Assembly: GCA_951640195.1 (NCBI GenBank)
Contig: OX621164.1
Span: 167,098-231,097, forward strand
Source: Porpolomopsis calyptriformis
Taxonomy: Eukaryota; Basidiomycota; Agaricomycetes; Agaricales; Hygrophoraceae
Length of the DNA: 64,000 bases
Direction: 5' to 3'
Below are positions 31,123 to 42,904 of the stretch, in pieces. Below the pieces are notes generated by a model that saw only the letters and a program-made list of their open reading frames with translations, had not been told where the DNA came from and did no database searches. Numbering within the stretch: the first letter of the stretch is position 1; the number at the start of each line of letters is the position of its first letter. A program made the position numbers and the translations under genes.

Positions 31123-32839
31123 ATGGGTGCCTGTATGTCTGGTATTGAAGTCACGGAGGAGGAGAAGCGAATGCACCGAGAGGCCGAAAAGCAGATGAAA
31201 GAGGTTTTTCTTCACTCTTCTCTCGCCGTTCTCCCTCACCTTATCGCTCGATGCCCAGGCAAAAGTCAAGATGGCCTCGCAAGTCAAGGTCTGTCTTTCC
31301 ACCATCGCCCCTATTTCTCTCAACTTTGCATTCAGGTTTTGCTTCTGGGCTCTGGCGATTCAGGCAAATCAACCGTCTTGAAGGTGCGTATATCGCTTCT
31401 GCGTTCAGTCTCCAACGTCCCTCAAACACACCCTTTCAAGCAAATGCGCTTAATCCACAAGATCCCGTTTACGCCTCAAGAAATAGAGTCATATCGCCAG
31501 CTCGTCTTCAACAACCTAACGCACGGAATGAAATACGTCCTCGACGCAATGGAAGACATGGAACTCAAAGTCTCAGAAGACAGTCTTCCGTACATTGACT
31601 TGATCGAGAATGCCAGAGACATCCGAGACGGCGAAGCATTTCCAACACTGTTTTACGAGCCTCTCAAGGGCCTTTGGGAGGATCCAAACGTCCAACAGGC
31701 TTGGAGTAGAGGCAATGAGGCCGCTCTCCCAGAAAAGTGCGCTTCCCCGTCTTCCTCACCCTCCCTCCTCCTCCGCACTCATCTCTTCCTTTTCGATGCC
31801 GCCCGCGTCATGTAGCCTACCCTATTTTTTTTCAGCACTAGATCGCTTATTCGATTTCGACTACCAACCAAACGAACAAGACATCATCCGCTGTCGTGCA
31901 CGGACCATCGGTATCACGGAGACGACATTCCAGATCAATGATCACGAAATGCTTATGGTCGACGTTGGCGGACAGAAAAGCGAGCGGCGGAAGTGGATTC
32001 ACTGTTTTCAGGACGTGACGAGTATTCTCTTCCTGGTCAGTTTGAGTGGGTACGATCAGTGTCTGGTGGAGGATAGGGACTCCGTACGTATTCCTCTTCT
32101 CTTGGACAGACTTGTATGCATGTCGCTGCCCATTTCCAGAACCAAATGCAAGATGCTATGACGATATGGGATTCGATATGCCACTCCCAGTGGTTCAAAC
32201 AAACTTCAATTGTAAGCCTCTTTTTTTTGACTTTTTGTGAGCTCCCTCAGAAGACTGTGAACCGTTTACGTCGTTCCTATCTAGATTCTTTTCCTTAACA
32301 AGAATGATCTTTTCGAGCAGAAAATACCACATTCGGACATAAAGAACTTTTTCCCAGTAAATTCCACTGTTTCATTTGCAAATCCTCCGTTTAATACATT
32401 GCCTTTTTCAGGATTTCGAAGGGGAACCTGGCGACATAGTCGCTGGTCGAGATTATTTCAAACGACGTTTTGGGCGATTAGCTCAGAAAGCTGGAAGATC
32501 GAAGGAGCGAGAGATCTATATCCAGTGCGCCGTCTCCTATTCTCCTTTTCAATCCCGGGTTGGACATTAACGTCTACAAAGCGTAACAACTGCTACAGAT
32601 ACCGCCTTACTCCGGGTGGTGATGGCTGCCGTTGAAGGTTAGTCTCAATCACCTCCATCAATCATCGTTCTGACCAGTTTTCTCTACTCTAGAGTGAGTA
32701 CTTTTTTTTACTTTTTTTATTATTGTTCTTCTCCGGGCAGTTTTCTCCTCGCGCCACATCGAAATGCTCAATTTCCCTTCCGTCGCCGCCTTCCAGCATC
32801 ACCCTCCGAGCCAACCTCGAGACCGCAGCACTGATATAG
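31123..32839 (+). CDS. Heterotrimeric G-protein alpha subunit, 359 aa
   Basis: Exons: 31123-31203, 31259-31288, 31336-31383, 31441-31736, 31816-32083, 32140-32211, 32285-32356, 32412-32524, 32582-32637, a 1-nt exon at 32693, and 32797-32839. They sum to 1080 nt. The N-terminus MGACMS fits myristoylation at Gly2 and palmitoylation at Cys4. G boxes: P-loop LLLGSGDSGKST, switch I RARTIGITETTF, switch II DVGGQKSERRKWIHCF, NKND, and TTATDT. The C-terminus is LRANLETAALI, the receptor-contacting helix. Length and all motifs fit a working membrane-anchored signalling GTPase. Intron 1 has an unusual donor (GTTTTT). The final codon junction needs the 1-nt exon (see findings). Confidence 0.93.
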
Positions 32840-34717
32840 CATCCCCATCTACTTCCCTTTTTTTTCCCTTGATATCATTCTATAATATCGGATCATTATG
32901 ATTACTTTACTCATTTGTTGCTCTGCTTCGCCTCCCCGCATAAAATCATCTTATTGACGATCCCTTGCATCCAAATCATGCCCTTTCGTCCCGATCGAAG
33001 CTCCATCGTGGTTAAAAACGTGAGTTGATCATGACCATTATCTTGCTTTCGAGTCCCGCTAACCTCCTCGGTCAAAGATTCGATCCATCATGCTCTAGGC
33101 AATGGACAGCAAGACGAATAGGGGTTTGTCCGTGCCACCACGAAGTTAACTGAGCTGTTGATGGCACTTTCCTTTTTCTTCCACCCACCTAGGACTTTTG
33201 TCAAATTACCGGCCACCGGGTTGACTCTGGTCGTTGCGGCGCATTTTGCTTGAAAAATCCATCGGGAGATACCGAGACTATGTCGCTTTAGTGTTAGTGG
33301 CAAGCCGGTGTTAGATGGTAACAAATCATTGACGCCACATTCTGTATTTCCTTTGAACGATGTATTTGTATGTCTACACTGCATCAGCAAAAAGGTCCAA
33401 ACCTTATATGGCTATTCGGTGGTGGTCAGACTGGCAGACCCATGTAAAGGTATATAAATGAATCTCAGACTGTTACCTTTCCTACAAGACCAAATATTCA
33501 AATAGCAATATTGTATATACATGTAAGAGCCCTAACAGATTTGTGACTGCATGACAAGCACCACATCAACCTGACCTTGAATTGTCAGTGCCTTGTCAGC
33601 CACTGTCAGGCTGTTATCAGGTTTACAAGGCCCATATCAGACAATACCAGCTTGATGTATATGTACCTGGATTGTGAGAGTAATGTAAGCCTGTATAAGC
33701 TAGTTAGCAACTTGCTGGAGCCAAGCATGGATCCATCAACATGGGTGCAGCATACCAGGCTTCTTGCACAGTCAATACCAATAGGTTCTTTTGCTGTAAA
33801 GTATTAGTTGTGCTTTTAGTGTAGTGGTATAAGGTGATAACACAGGTAGAAATAGCAAAGGCCGTGAAGGTGAGGGTTCGAATCACATAGAATGCAGTCT
33901 TGAAAATTAGGGTAAGGTGGAAATATGTTGCACAGGGGGGGATGGGATTTTTGTTTTGTGTCTAATAAGGTATCACCATTCTTATACTACCTGGTAAAGC
34001 CTGGTATAATAGCACCAGACTGACAGCCCTTGGCCAGACTGGTGGGTTTCATAGGACCATTATAAGGCCTTATCATGGTACTGCCAGATTGATATTACTG
34101 GTGGACATAATACATCTTACAAGGCCATACAAGTGCCATATATACCCTTATAATAACTCGGCCTTTTCGCTGATGTGGCACACCCCTAGTGGGGAGTGCA
34201 TAATATACGTCATCTGAAACACTACCCTGATAAGATGATCACGAGCTCAGAACAGCGACACCCTATCAGGCCTCATCATATGAGCACATTGAACCTCATC
34301 CGCCGAGAATCGGCACGAGCATGCAATACAAGTAGCGTTCTGGCTCTTAGTGGCGGTATGTCTTGCGTGTCAGATTAACGCCCAAGCTGTCCGTTTAGAC
34401 TTGTTGGGAGCGGTGGTTGCGGTCTCTGTCTGTCTGTCGGGGAAATTGCCGGCGGAGGTTATTCGAGTGATACAGTAATGGGCGGGCATTGGTGATCCGA
34501 TCATGTAGTTGCGGGTGTATTCGGGCGACTTGGGAACTAAGCGAGGGTACTTGTATACCGTACAAGAGAGGGTCTATCGTTATCATTGTGAAAGCAGGGT
34601 GAACTTTCTCCGAAGCCTGCGATAGGAGACCAGCGTTTCTCCGGATTTGTGTTCATCAGCCAAGACTTTGATCGACTTTCAGCGTGAGAAAGATTGCAGA
34701 CTTACTTTCAAAACAAA
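32840..34717. other. Intergenic, AT-rich, with a degraded tRNA-like sequence
   Basis: No protein gene is supported. The stretch holds the G-alpha 3' region and low-complexity sequence with scattered repeats such as TACAAGGCC and CAGACTGG, then the 5' region of Utp18. A tRNA-like segment is listed separately. Confidence 0.5.
33810..33895 (+). repeat. tRNA-like sequence, possibly a SINE head
   Basis: TAGTGTAGTGGTAT resembles an A box and GGTTCGAATC a B box of RNA polymerase III promoters, about 50 bases apart. The acceptor and T stems do not pair properly, so this is not an intact tRNA gene. It may be a decayed tRNA or a tRNA-derived SINE head. Confidence 0.35.
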
Positions 34718-36755
34718 ATGGCAAAACACGCTCGCAAGAAACAGAAAACGAGTAAACCATCCGGGCACGATGTGCAGCCTTTGGGGTCTCGTCTATCTCT
34801 GACGGACGATACGGACAAGGACGATGAAGAGAGGCGACTCGAAAGTCTGCTTTTTGGGGTGCCTTTTGTTCCGTCTGGGAAGGCGGCGGACGGAGACTTG
34901 CTTGTGCTCTCGGATGACGACGAGCTAGCTCAAGATGACAAAGAGCTGGAAAATATGGCGGATACAGACGTGCGTTCCAAGCGTCATCACTATCCCCTGC
35001 GGTCATGTAATTTCTGTTTGTTTTTTTTGGAAAGCTATTTTTTGTCGATGATGGTGAACCGAATGCGTCTGCTTCGTTTACGGTCGAGTCCGATGTACCT
35101 GACGACTCTAACCAGCATGAGGAGGGAGGCGAAAATGATGAACAAGAGGCAGAGGAAAGACTAGGAAAGGTCACTCCTCGACCAAAATCCGCCAAGACGA
35201 CGAGATCGGCTTGGACAGACCCGGACGACACCACACTCCAGGTTTCTCTCGCTTCTGGCAAACGCCTGCGGAAACTGCGAGACGCCCCATCAGAAGACAC
35301 CCTCGGAGGACGCGAGTACGAACGCCGACTACGCAGACATTACCAAAGAATCAATCCAACACCCCAGTGGGCGTCTACCGCTCGCCAAAAAATCCATCCC
35401 ACCAAACCGAAAACGAAACGCCGACGCCTGTCCCATTCTTCCCTCTCGGAAACGGAAAACGACACATGTGAACCTGACGTCGTCTCAGACCTTGTGTCCT
35501 CAACGGACGGCATCCTTCGTGCGCGGACAAAGTCCACTACTATTTTACCCAAGGGAACGTTGGCAATAGACCGACTACGTGATGCTAACCAGTCTGCTAA
35601 ATCCGATGGCCAGGTTAAAGCAGTCCAGTTCCATCCTTCGCCTCAAGTCCCCGTTTTACTCACCGCGAGTTCAGATAGACGACTGCGCTTGTTCCACGTA
35701 CGTAGTAGTAATCTGCCAGTTTTTCTGATTTTTCAAAATCTTTTTTAAAAATCAGATTGATGGTCTTACGAATCCACATCTCCAAACGCTTCACATTCCA
35801 ACATTGCCACTCACGAACGCCTTATTTCATCCTACCGGCTCATCCATCCTCCTCACAGGTCCTCGTCCATTCTATTTCACCTACGATCTTCAATCCGGTG
35901 CCACTCAGCTCTCACCGCGCGGTCTCTGGGGAACTACATTCAACCACTCCAACCCCTCAACGCAAGATGCAGGCATGGAAATATGTGCGTTCAGCCCCAC
36001 CGGCGAGGTCCTCGCAGTTGCCGGCCGACACGGTTACGTGCATCTCGTCGACTGGAAATCGGGTGCGGGTCAGGTGGTGGGAAGCTTGAAGATGAACGCC
36101 GCCGTCAAGTCGTTGTGGTGGACGAGGCGGGGAAGCGAGGAGGGGAAACAGCTAATGAGTCTCGGTGAGGATTCGGAAGTTTATGTATGGAACATTGGCG
36201 AAAGGAGGTGTGTGCATCGATGGAGAGACGACGGCGGGTTCGGCAGTGTTCTGATGGGTGGGGACCGATCGGGAAAATATCTTGCTATAGGGTAAGTCTT
36301 TAGTGTTTGTGATTGTCATTCGTCACTGATGTTCTCCGTTACTTTGAAGGTCCAACACTGGGTTGGTGAATATATATGGTTCGGACGGCGCGGGCTCCTC
36401 AATTCGCGATCGACCAAAACCTTTGAAGTGTATTGGCAACCTCACAACATATATCTCTACGCTTCGCTTCAACCATGACTCTCAACTACTCGCCATTGCG
36501 AGTAACTCTAAAAAGGATCAAATGCGCCTGGTCAGTGTCATCTAGCATCTCTCAGAGCGTTGTGGTTGCTCACCTCCCAGCCTCCTCCAGATCCACCTTC
36601 CGTCACTTACCGCGTTTTCAAATTGGCCAACGTCAAGCACGCCATTAGGGCATGTTACGTCCGTCGACTTCTCTTCTGGCAGTGAATATGTTGCAGTCGG
36701 AAACAATCGAGGACGGGCATTGCTGTATCATCTCAGAGACTTTGCAAGTCATTGA
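34718..36755 (+). CDS. UTP18: U3 snoRNA-associated WD40 protein Utp18, 598 aa
   Basis: Exons are 34718-34969, 35035-35697, 35756-36291, 36350-36530 and 36591-36755, totalling 1797 nt in an exact frame. The N-terminus is basic (MAKHARKKQK), then acidic, with an RRHYQRINPTPQWA segment typical of Utp18. WD repeats follow: VKAVQFHPS...LTASSDRRLRLF, LTNALFHPTGSSILLTG, EICAFSPTGEVLAVAG, LMSLGEDSEVYVWNI and STLRFNHDSQLLAIAS. The C-terminus is LGHVTSVDFSSGSEYVAVGN followed by a final helix. Utp18 is part of the nucleolar SSU processome that makes 18S rRNA; yeast Utp18 has about the same length. No damage is visible. Confidence 0.93.
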
Positions 36756-37135
36756 ATACATTGGTTTACAGAGTTCCCCTTTCCGTCCGTTGCAAACAAA
36801 ATCTCAACTCAGCCAAGGAAACACCTGGGGGTAATAGCGGTAGGGTTTGTGCTGTGCTGATGAATACTATCATCGTCAAATGGCAGAGACCCGTTGACGG
36901 GTGTAGGTGATCACGGCGCTGGTGTGATCGATGTTTTCGATGGCCCGCCGGATTTCGAACTGGGCTGGGACAGTGACAAGCAGCGTTGTGCCGGTTGTGT
37001 AACAGTTGCCAAAGTCTGCAACTATCGCCGACTGTGACTATTTACAACCAAACCCAACCATGACTTTGGCATGGTTTCAGGGTCCTTTTCTGTCATTATA
37101 TAAGTCATTATGAGGCAACAAAAAAAAGCAGTTAT
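36756..37135. other. Utp18 downstream region, no gene seen
   Basis: Short spacer with the Utp18 3' UTR; no supported ORF, RNA or repeat. Confidence 0.5.
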
Positions 37136-37432
37136 CTACTTGTTAAGCATATTGTCAGCCTCGCCTTCAACAGTATCACCTTCAGCATCAAGATTAAGCA
37201 GCTCACACAATTCCAATTCTTCCTTCAGCCCTCGCATACCCAGTTTGTCACATGCTTCAACCCAGTATAATTGTGTGAAGTTGAAGAGATCCTTGATAGG
37301 GATTGATGCTGTCTCGGAGACAGGCATAGGTATTGCATTGTCAAATTCAACTGCATGGATGAGTGAGTTGATAACCCCATCCATACGTGGCTCTTGATAG
37401 GGATCTGTGCAATTGCTAATGTTAACTGGCAT
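37136..37432 (-). pseudogene. Orphan ORF fragment cut by the LTR of element E
   Basis: 98 codons (MPVNISNCTDPYQEPR...) end normally at the left, but the 5' side stops at the edge of the LTR at 37434, suggesting a longer gene was truncated by that insertion. It is acidic and Leu-rich (LKEELELCELLNLDAEG). The function is not recognised; a transposon-derived protein is possible. Confidence 0.4.
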
Positions 37433-37433
37433 A

Positions 37434-37845
37434 TGTCACGGTCGTAATTTTCTTTTCTTTCTTTTATCTTATCACATGCAAACCTGTATCTTATCTTGGG
37501 AATCCCCACATTCTTTCGTTGGGATTCCCCATTGCCTTTCTTCGGGATTCCCCAGGGATTCCCCATTACTCTATCCATATGCAGATACCTTTCATTTCCA
37601 TCCTTGTTTCAACCCCTTATGATTCATCATCAATCACGATGACTCATCCCTTATCTCTTACACATGTTATGTCGCACTGACTCACACAGATAAGTAGTCA
37701 GTATATAAAGAGTACCCTCGTACATATCAGACCTTAAGTCTGATTCCTCATTAGCTACTCATAACAAGGACTTGGAACCATACTCTATATCTCTTGGGAC
37801 AGAACACCTGAAGTAAAACGCGTTCTGAACAACCGGTTTATAACA
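37434..37845 (+). repeat. 5' LTR of gypsy E
   Basis: 412 bp, TGTCACGGTCGT to GGTTTATAACA. It has two TGACTCA sites (near 37640 and 37680) and TATATAAAG near 37702. AAGTCTGATTC (37736-37746) lies about 34 bases after TATA. Confidence 0.85.
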
Positions 37846-37857
37846 AGAATCAGACTT
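37846..37857 (+). other. Primer binding site (self-primed type) of gypsy E
   Basis: AGAATCAGACTT directly follows the LTR and is complementary over 11 bases to 37736-37746. Confidence 0.7.
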
Positions 37858-38291
37858 CCTTCTGGTTCTCTCCCACTTGCTTATTCAAACACTCTTCATC
37901 ACTGTGATCATCGACATCACCTCTTTGTCTCTCACCCACTTTCATCCTGGCTTCTACCGACAACTCAGATGTTGAAGAACAATATGAAGACCCTCTTTCG
38001 AGATCAACCTTTTCAGCTACAATTCAAGACCAAGAACCATCCTTTTCTTCTGCTCTTGAAGAAACATTAGCTGCTCCCACCCCCACTCCTGCTCCTGCTC
38101 CTCTAGGACTGTGAACTTGATCAAGAACAAGAGGACTCTTCTCATCTTCAGCCCCAGCGACAAGACCAGTTTATCAATGAACTGCTACCCCACCAGGATG
38201 ATATGGTTCTCTCTATTCTCAACTTTCTTCTGCGACATCAACACTAACACCAACAGCTCCAACAACTCCACAACAGCCGACATCCACCAAT

Positions 38292-39419
38292 ATGTCAGGA
38301 ACATCCACCAATGCCCCCATCAACCCTACCATGGATCTTACTACCTTGATGGCCACCGTTCGCCAACTTGAACAAACCATCACTCAACAACAACAGCTGA
38401 TCGCCTAGCTCCAGCAACAACCTCAACAACCCGCTCAGCCGCCCATACAACCTCCCTTACCTCAACAACCCGCTCCTCCCCCCATCAAGATAGCCAAACC
38501 CAATGAATACGACAGATCTGCAGCCAAGTGTCTCAATTTTATCCAAGCTTATCATCTAGTCCTTGACGACAGCTAGTGGTCCGACAGACAAAAGATTACT
38601 TATGTCTTGTCATTCATGAAAATCAGTGTCACCCAGTCATGGGCTCGACAGCAGACCTGAGAGTTCAATCATGTCCAATGGGTTGGAGCCGACTATGAGG
38701 ACTTTATGGAAGAAATCGAGGAATGCTTCAGAGATGTTGACACTAAGGTGACAGCACAGGTCAAAATACAAAAGGTAACGCAAGGATCTTCCACTGTGGA
38801 CAATTATAATGTACGATTTGGAGCTCTCACGGAAGAAACCAGATTTAACGACGACGCACTCAAAACTTTTTACTGGAATGGCCTCGATCCCTGGATCCTC
38901 AAAAGGATCTATGCTCTTGATCCCATCCTAGCCACCCTCAACGCTTGGAAGCAAAAAGCTTCCATCTTCGACCAACAACATCTCGAACTCACACTTGAGT
39001 ATCGTGCCGCTCCCTGGAGTAACTACTACACTCCCAGGGAAACTATGGCTCAAACGACAACCCAAACTCCCTCCTCTGCTCCTATCAAACAGGAGACAAC
39101 TTCCTCTTCATCAATATCGCGCGTTCCAAGAGGCAACTGCTATCGCTGCAGAGAACCAGGTCATTGGGTGAACAAGTGTCCAAATACCTCTTTCGCCCCT
39201 TCTTCATTAGTGCGCCCACTGAGTAGTGCCCCTGCCGGATGACGAGGAGGAAGACCAAACACAGGGCAAGGTCGAGGGCGAAGCATACGAAGTGTCAAGA
39301 TGGTTTCCCCAACTACTACAGAGGAAACTATTCAAGTGGTAGACAACTGCGGGATCAATTGCTGGCCAAAAGAGAGAAAAGCTCAGCTCATCAAGGAACT
39401 GAAAGAACAGGGTTTTTAA
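38292..39419 (+). pseudogene. gag of gypsy E
   Basis: MSGTSTNAPINPTMD starts the frame. A Gln-rich coiled region, Pro/Gln repeats, capsid-like sequence and a CCHC knuckle (CYRCREPGHWVNKC) near 39138-39180 follow. A few stops are present. It ends CAG GGT TTT TAA, again GGGTTTT before the stop. Confidence 0.85.
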
Positions 39420-40198
39420 GGAGTCTGAATGTTTCGCCTGCCATTATGGACGTATCTACTCAAGAATGTATCACCACTCCATGCAATCTATTTCAAATTC
39501 TTGGTACTCTTGAAGAAGGCAATCTCGGACTCATTTTAGATGTTTGGATTGAAGCTACTGACACTGGTCGACGTGTTCTGGCCACTGCTCTGGTTGATAG
39601 TGGAGCCTCTGGAAATTTCATGGATGAATCCTTCACAACTCGCCACAATTTTACTCTAACACAATTGGAAACTCCAATCCCCATATGGAATGCCGATAGA
39701 TCTGAAAACCAAGGTGGACCCATCGAGAATGATATTGATATTTGGTTAGAGGCTCCTGGAGGACACAATGAATGGATCTGATTGGAAGTGACCAATCTCG
39801 GATCCAAAATGGATATTATTTTCAGCTTCCCATGGCTTAAAAAGCACAACCCCAACATTGATTGGAAAGAGGCAACACTGGCTCTGGATAGCAAAGATTT
39901 CCCTCTTCCACAATGGATAGTCGGTGATGCAGAGTCACCAGGAATGGAATCGGTCATGCTGGCTATGAATTGACGCGTATCGAAGTCGGATGAATCCTGA
40001 GCTAGCACGGTGGAAGAAGATATGCGAAAGTTTGTACCAGAGGTATACTGGAAAGACTACTCTAGTGTCTTTACCAAAGAATCCTTTGACCGCCTTCTAT
40101 CGCATTCAGAATTCAACCACGCCATAGAACTGGATGAATCGTTCAAACCAATTAAAGGCGCGAAATATGCAATGTCCCCTCTTGAGATGGATGGGTAG
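39416..40198 (+). pseudogene. Protease and start of pol of gypsy E, truncated
   Basis: The aspartic protease reads ALVDSGASGNFMDESF near 39590. An LEVTNLGSKMDII segment and the pre-RT linker EEDMRKFVPEVYWKDY follow. The frame stops just after KYAMSPLEMD, before the RT core. It is aligned throughout to gypsy D. Confidence 0.85.
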
Positions 40199-40690
40199 TC
40201 AGCACCCAGATAGTCTCGGAGCCAGCCAATGCCCACTTATAGAGGGCTTCAGCCTAGTTGTATCATCTTTGTAAGTGGTAAACACCTGCAAGGTTGTGAA
40301 CCGACATAAGAGTGGATGGGTGGTGAGCACCCAGCCCACTTATAGAGGGCTTCATCCTTGTCATATCATCCTTGAGAGCGGTAAATGCCTGCAAGGTTGC
40401 AAACTGATATAAGGGTGGACAGGTGGTCAGCACCCAGATGGTCTCGGAGCCAGCCAACACCCACTTGTAGAGGGCTTCAGCCTCATCATATAGTCCTTGT
40501 GAGTGGTAAACGCATGCGAGGTTGCAAACCAATGTAAGGGTGGATGGGCGGTTAGCACCCAGATGGTCTCAGAGCCAGCCAATGCCTGCTTGTAGAGGGC
40601 TTCAGCCTCATTATATCAGCCCTGTGAGTGGTAAACAACTGCGAGGCTGTTCACTGATATAAGTGTGAATAGGTGGCTGGTGCTCACCTA
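40199..40690 (-). pseudogene. Tetratricopeptide-repeat (TPR) fragment
   Basis: About four units of 125-126 bp (42 codons) repeat on the minus strand, e.g. CNLACVYHSQGLYDEAEALY and HHPSTLMSVHNLAGVYHLQ. This pattern is typical of kinesin-light-chain-like TPRs in fungal NB-ARC/TPR proteins. One unit has an internal deletion and there is neither start nor end domain. It directly abuts truncated gypsy E. Confidence 0.75.
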
Positions 40691-41647
40691 GTCTTTGTAG
40701 CCAGCAAACACTGCTCATCTGCCTCACATCCAGTGGGCAGTAGGGAGACCCTGAAACCATACCAAAGTCACAAACGTTTGACTATTAGCAACTGTTGGTG
40801 CCTTTCTCACATTTTACAGTTGGTGACTGTGACTCTCAGTCAACGACTGGCACAACACTAGTGACAAGGTAGCAGCTAACACTAAATTTATCATTTTCCT
40901 TTCTTCAGACTTCATGGGTAAGCATGACCATGAAAGTAAACTGGCGGCAGTAAAGGCGGCGGGGGCAGGTGGCATGAGATTGGCTGTATAAACATACACA
41001 TATATAGGCTTGAATGAAAGTACAGCCCGCTATACTCGACTCATCTTTCACACCATATCTCTGCTTTGCATGCCTTGAACAAATGGTCACTGTCTACTAT
41101 TTACTCCAAGCGTAAATATGGTAGGCAGGTATTGCCTGTACAGTGAACACTCACTATTCCCTCCAGTGTTGTCTTAACACTGCATTGGATGCCTCTGACC
41201 TTTTAACGCATCAGGCTGATGCCAAGCGTCAATCAATGCATCAAAAGCATTAGCACCACACTCAGTCTCTCATGTGACTCAATGTTTGCTATCATTGTTT
41301 ATTTTGCCACAATTGAAATAACTACAAATAGCATAAAAAGCTATAGTGAGATTGGCTGATGTGTCAGACACTCCTGATGCCCTCAGCATCACCTTCTCTA
41401 ATGCCTGATGCCTGATGTTTCTGATGCTGCATCAGGTTGACTTTGACAACACTGATTCCCTCTACCTACAGATATGGTGAAGGACAACCATTCTAATATT
41501 GTGAGTGTAAACTATTCTCTCAAGCTGTGAATATAGTGAGGCAGACCTATTCTACCTATATGGTACAGTTAGTAGACAAAAGTTTTGAGCACGTGTGTAT
41601 ATAATACATGTTACACCAATGAAAAGTACTCTACCACCCCACAATAA
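40691..41647. other. AT-rich spacer, nothing recognised
   Basis: No gene. Around 41200-41450 there is a cluster of short TGATGC/GCATCA words in both orientations. It ends at the LTR of element F. Confidence 0.4.
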
Positions 41648-42283
41648 TGTTGAGATCCTGTATTCTAGTAGCGCATTGATACGTCTCCTTCATGTATGAG
41701 AACCAAACACAGAACAAGGTGCAAGGATGACTATAAAGAGTCTCGACACAGTCTATGATCGATAATTGTGGATAGGAAGTCTTTGATCATTCACGAATAT
41801 AATCAATTGGGGAATCAGAAGGATTGGAAGATTGAAAGAGGAAGTCTTAGAAGATCTAGAGAGGATCTAGACTTGAGAGTGAGAGAGAAGCAAATATCTA
41901 ACTTGTTTTATCACTAGCTACAACATACAGTATATATATCTTCTAGTACAAGGATCCCTTTAAGTGTATATGATAAAAGGGGAGCCTCTCTAATGATCTA
42001 AGGGGAAAGTAGTGAATGGGAATGAAGGAATCGAATTAAAAGGGAGAAATAGAAGAGAACTGATGCCTTTGAATAGTGTCTTCCCTTTAATATACAAACT
42101 TTCATTCGCATTCAGAAAGCTTCGATCGCATTCAGAGCGTTCGATGATTCTCGAACTCATTCAGGAGTTCAGGAGCATTTGGGGGCATTTGAAGGGTTCA
42201 TGTTCATTTTCAAAGGACTTGATAGGTATCTAATATTCATATAGTTGAATATATGGTGCTCAGGGGATGGAGGGGTTGTATCA
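41648..42283 (-). repeat. 3' LTR of gypsy F (inferred)
   Basis: 636 bp from TGTTGAGATCC to GGTTGTATCA on +, i.e. TGATAC...TCAACA on the element strand. It is preceded by the purine tract GTGAGGAGGAGA. The second LTR is outside the window, so this is inferred from TG...CA ends and the adjoining pol tail. Confidence 0.6.
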
Positions 42284-42396
42284 TCTCCTCCTCACTGAAA
42301 TGTTGACTGTCCTCTGTCAATCACGTGATTTGCCAGTAGTTGCTGAGGTGTGTTTATAAGTGTGACCAGTGTGTCACATTCATCTTCAGGCACAAC

Positions 42397-42736
42397 TGTT
42401 AGATGGCAGTCTAGGGTTGATTGCAAGGTTTTACTTCAGGCTCTGGGTGTAGGGTTTTAAAGGGTTGGAAGACTACTGATTGGGGTGTTAACGAAAGAAA
42501 CAGACTTATCCTAAGTCTATCTACTGCTAGCTTTATATACTAGCTAAGTATGAGTCATATTGACTACATGTGAGTCGTAACGACTATGGATGAGTCATGT
42601 AGATAAGGAGAGTGATGGTTGACTAAATATAGATATGGCTTTGTCACCTTGTATTACTAAGCGGCTATTGGTGTAAACTGTCTGATGTAAATAGGAATAG
42701 ACGAGCAAAGGAAAAAGAAAAAATATATCTCTGACA
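42397..42736 (-). repeat. 3' LTR of gypsy B
   Basis: 340 bp. It lacks 19 bp present in the other LTR; the deleted piece is bounded by CTAAG direct repeats. About five substitutions separate the pair. Confidence 0.95.
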
Positions 42737-42904
42737 TTCACCTCCACAAAAAGGAAATTCATCCCGAATTTTGAGGAGACCCTTCGAAGCGAAGGAAGGG
42801 TGTCAAGGGGAGGTGTAAAGGGATGGTAGAGGTGGGTAGAGGGGTGATGAGATGGGTGAGCGATGAAGAGGAGGGATGAGTGGATAGTTGTCGGATCAAA
42901 GACT

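Larger units (their letters stand above)
37434..40198 (+). mobile_element. Gypsy E: 3'-truncated chromovirus
   Basis: One LTR, a self-primer site, gag, protease and the start of RT are present. The element stops abruptly at about 40198 and TPR-repeat sequence follows. It is closely related to gypsy D: gag, PR and the EEDMRKFV-EVYWKDY segment are shared. No 3' LTR and no duplication were found. Confidence 0.88.

Noticed and set aside
32743..32839. Alternative last exon of G-alpha from the acceptor CGGGCAG
   Set aside because: It gives a long non-homologous tail instead of the conserved LRANLETAALI end.
34656..35300. 214-codon minus-strand ORF
   Set aside because: It is the antisense shadow of Utp18 exons 1-2, whose splice sites and WD40 motifs are clear.
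40199..40690. Regular repeats of about 126 bp, possible CRISPR-like array
   Set aside because: No spacers; the units translate as TPR motifs on the minus strand and the genome is fungal.
42012..42233. 73-codon + ORF upstream of gypsy B
   Set aside because: Lies in the inferred LTR of gypsy F with no coding features.
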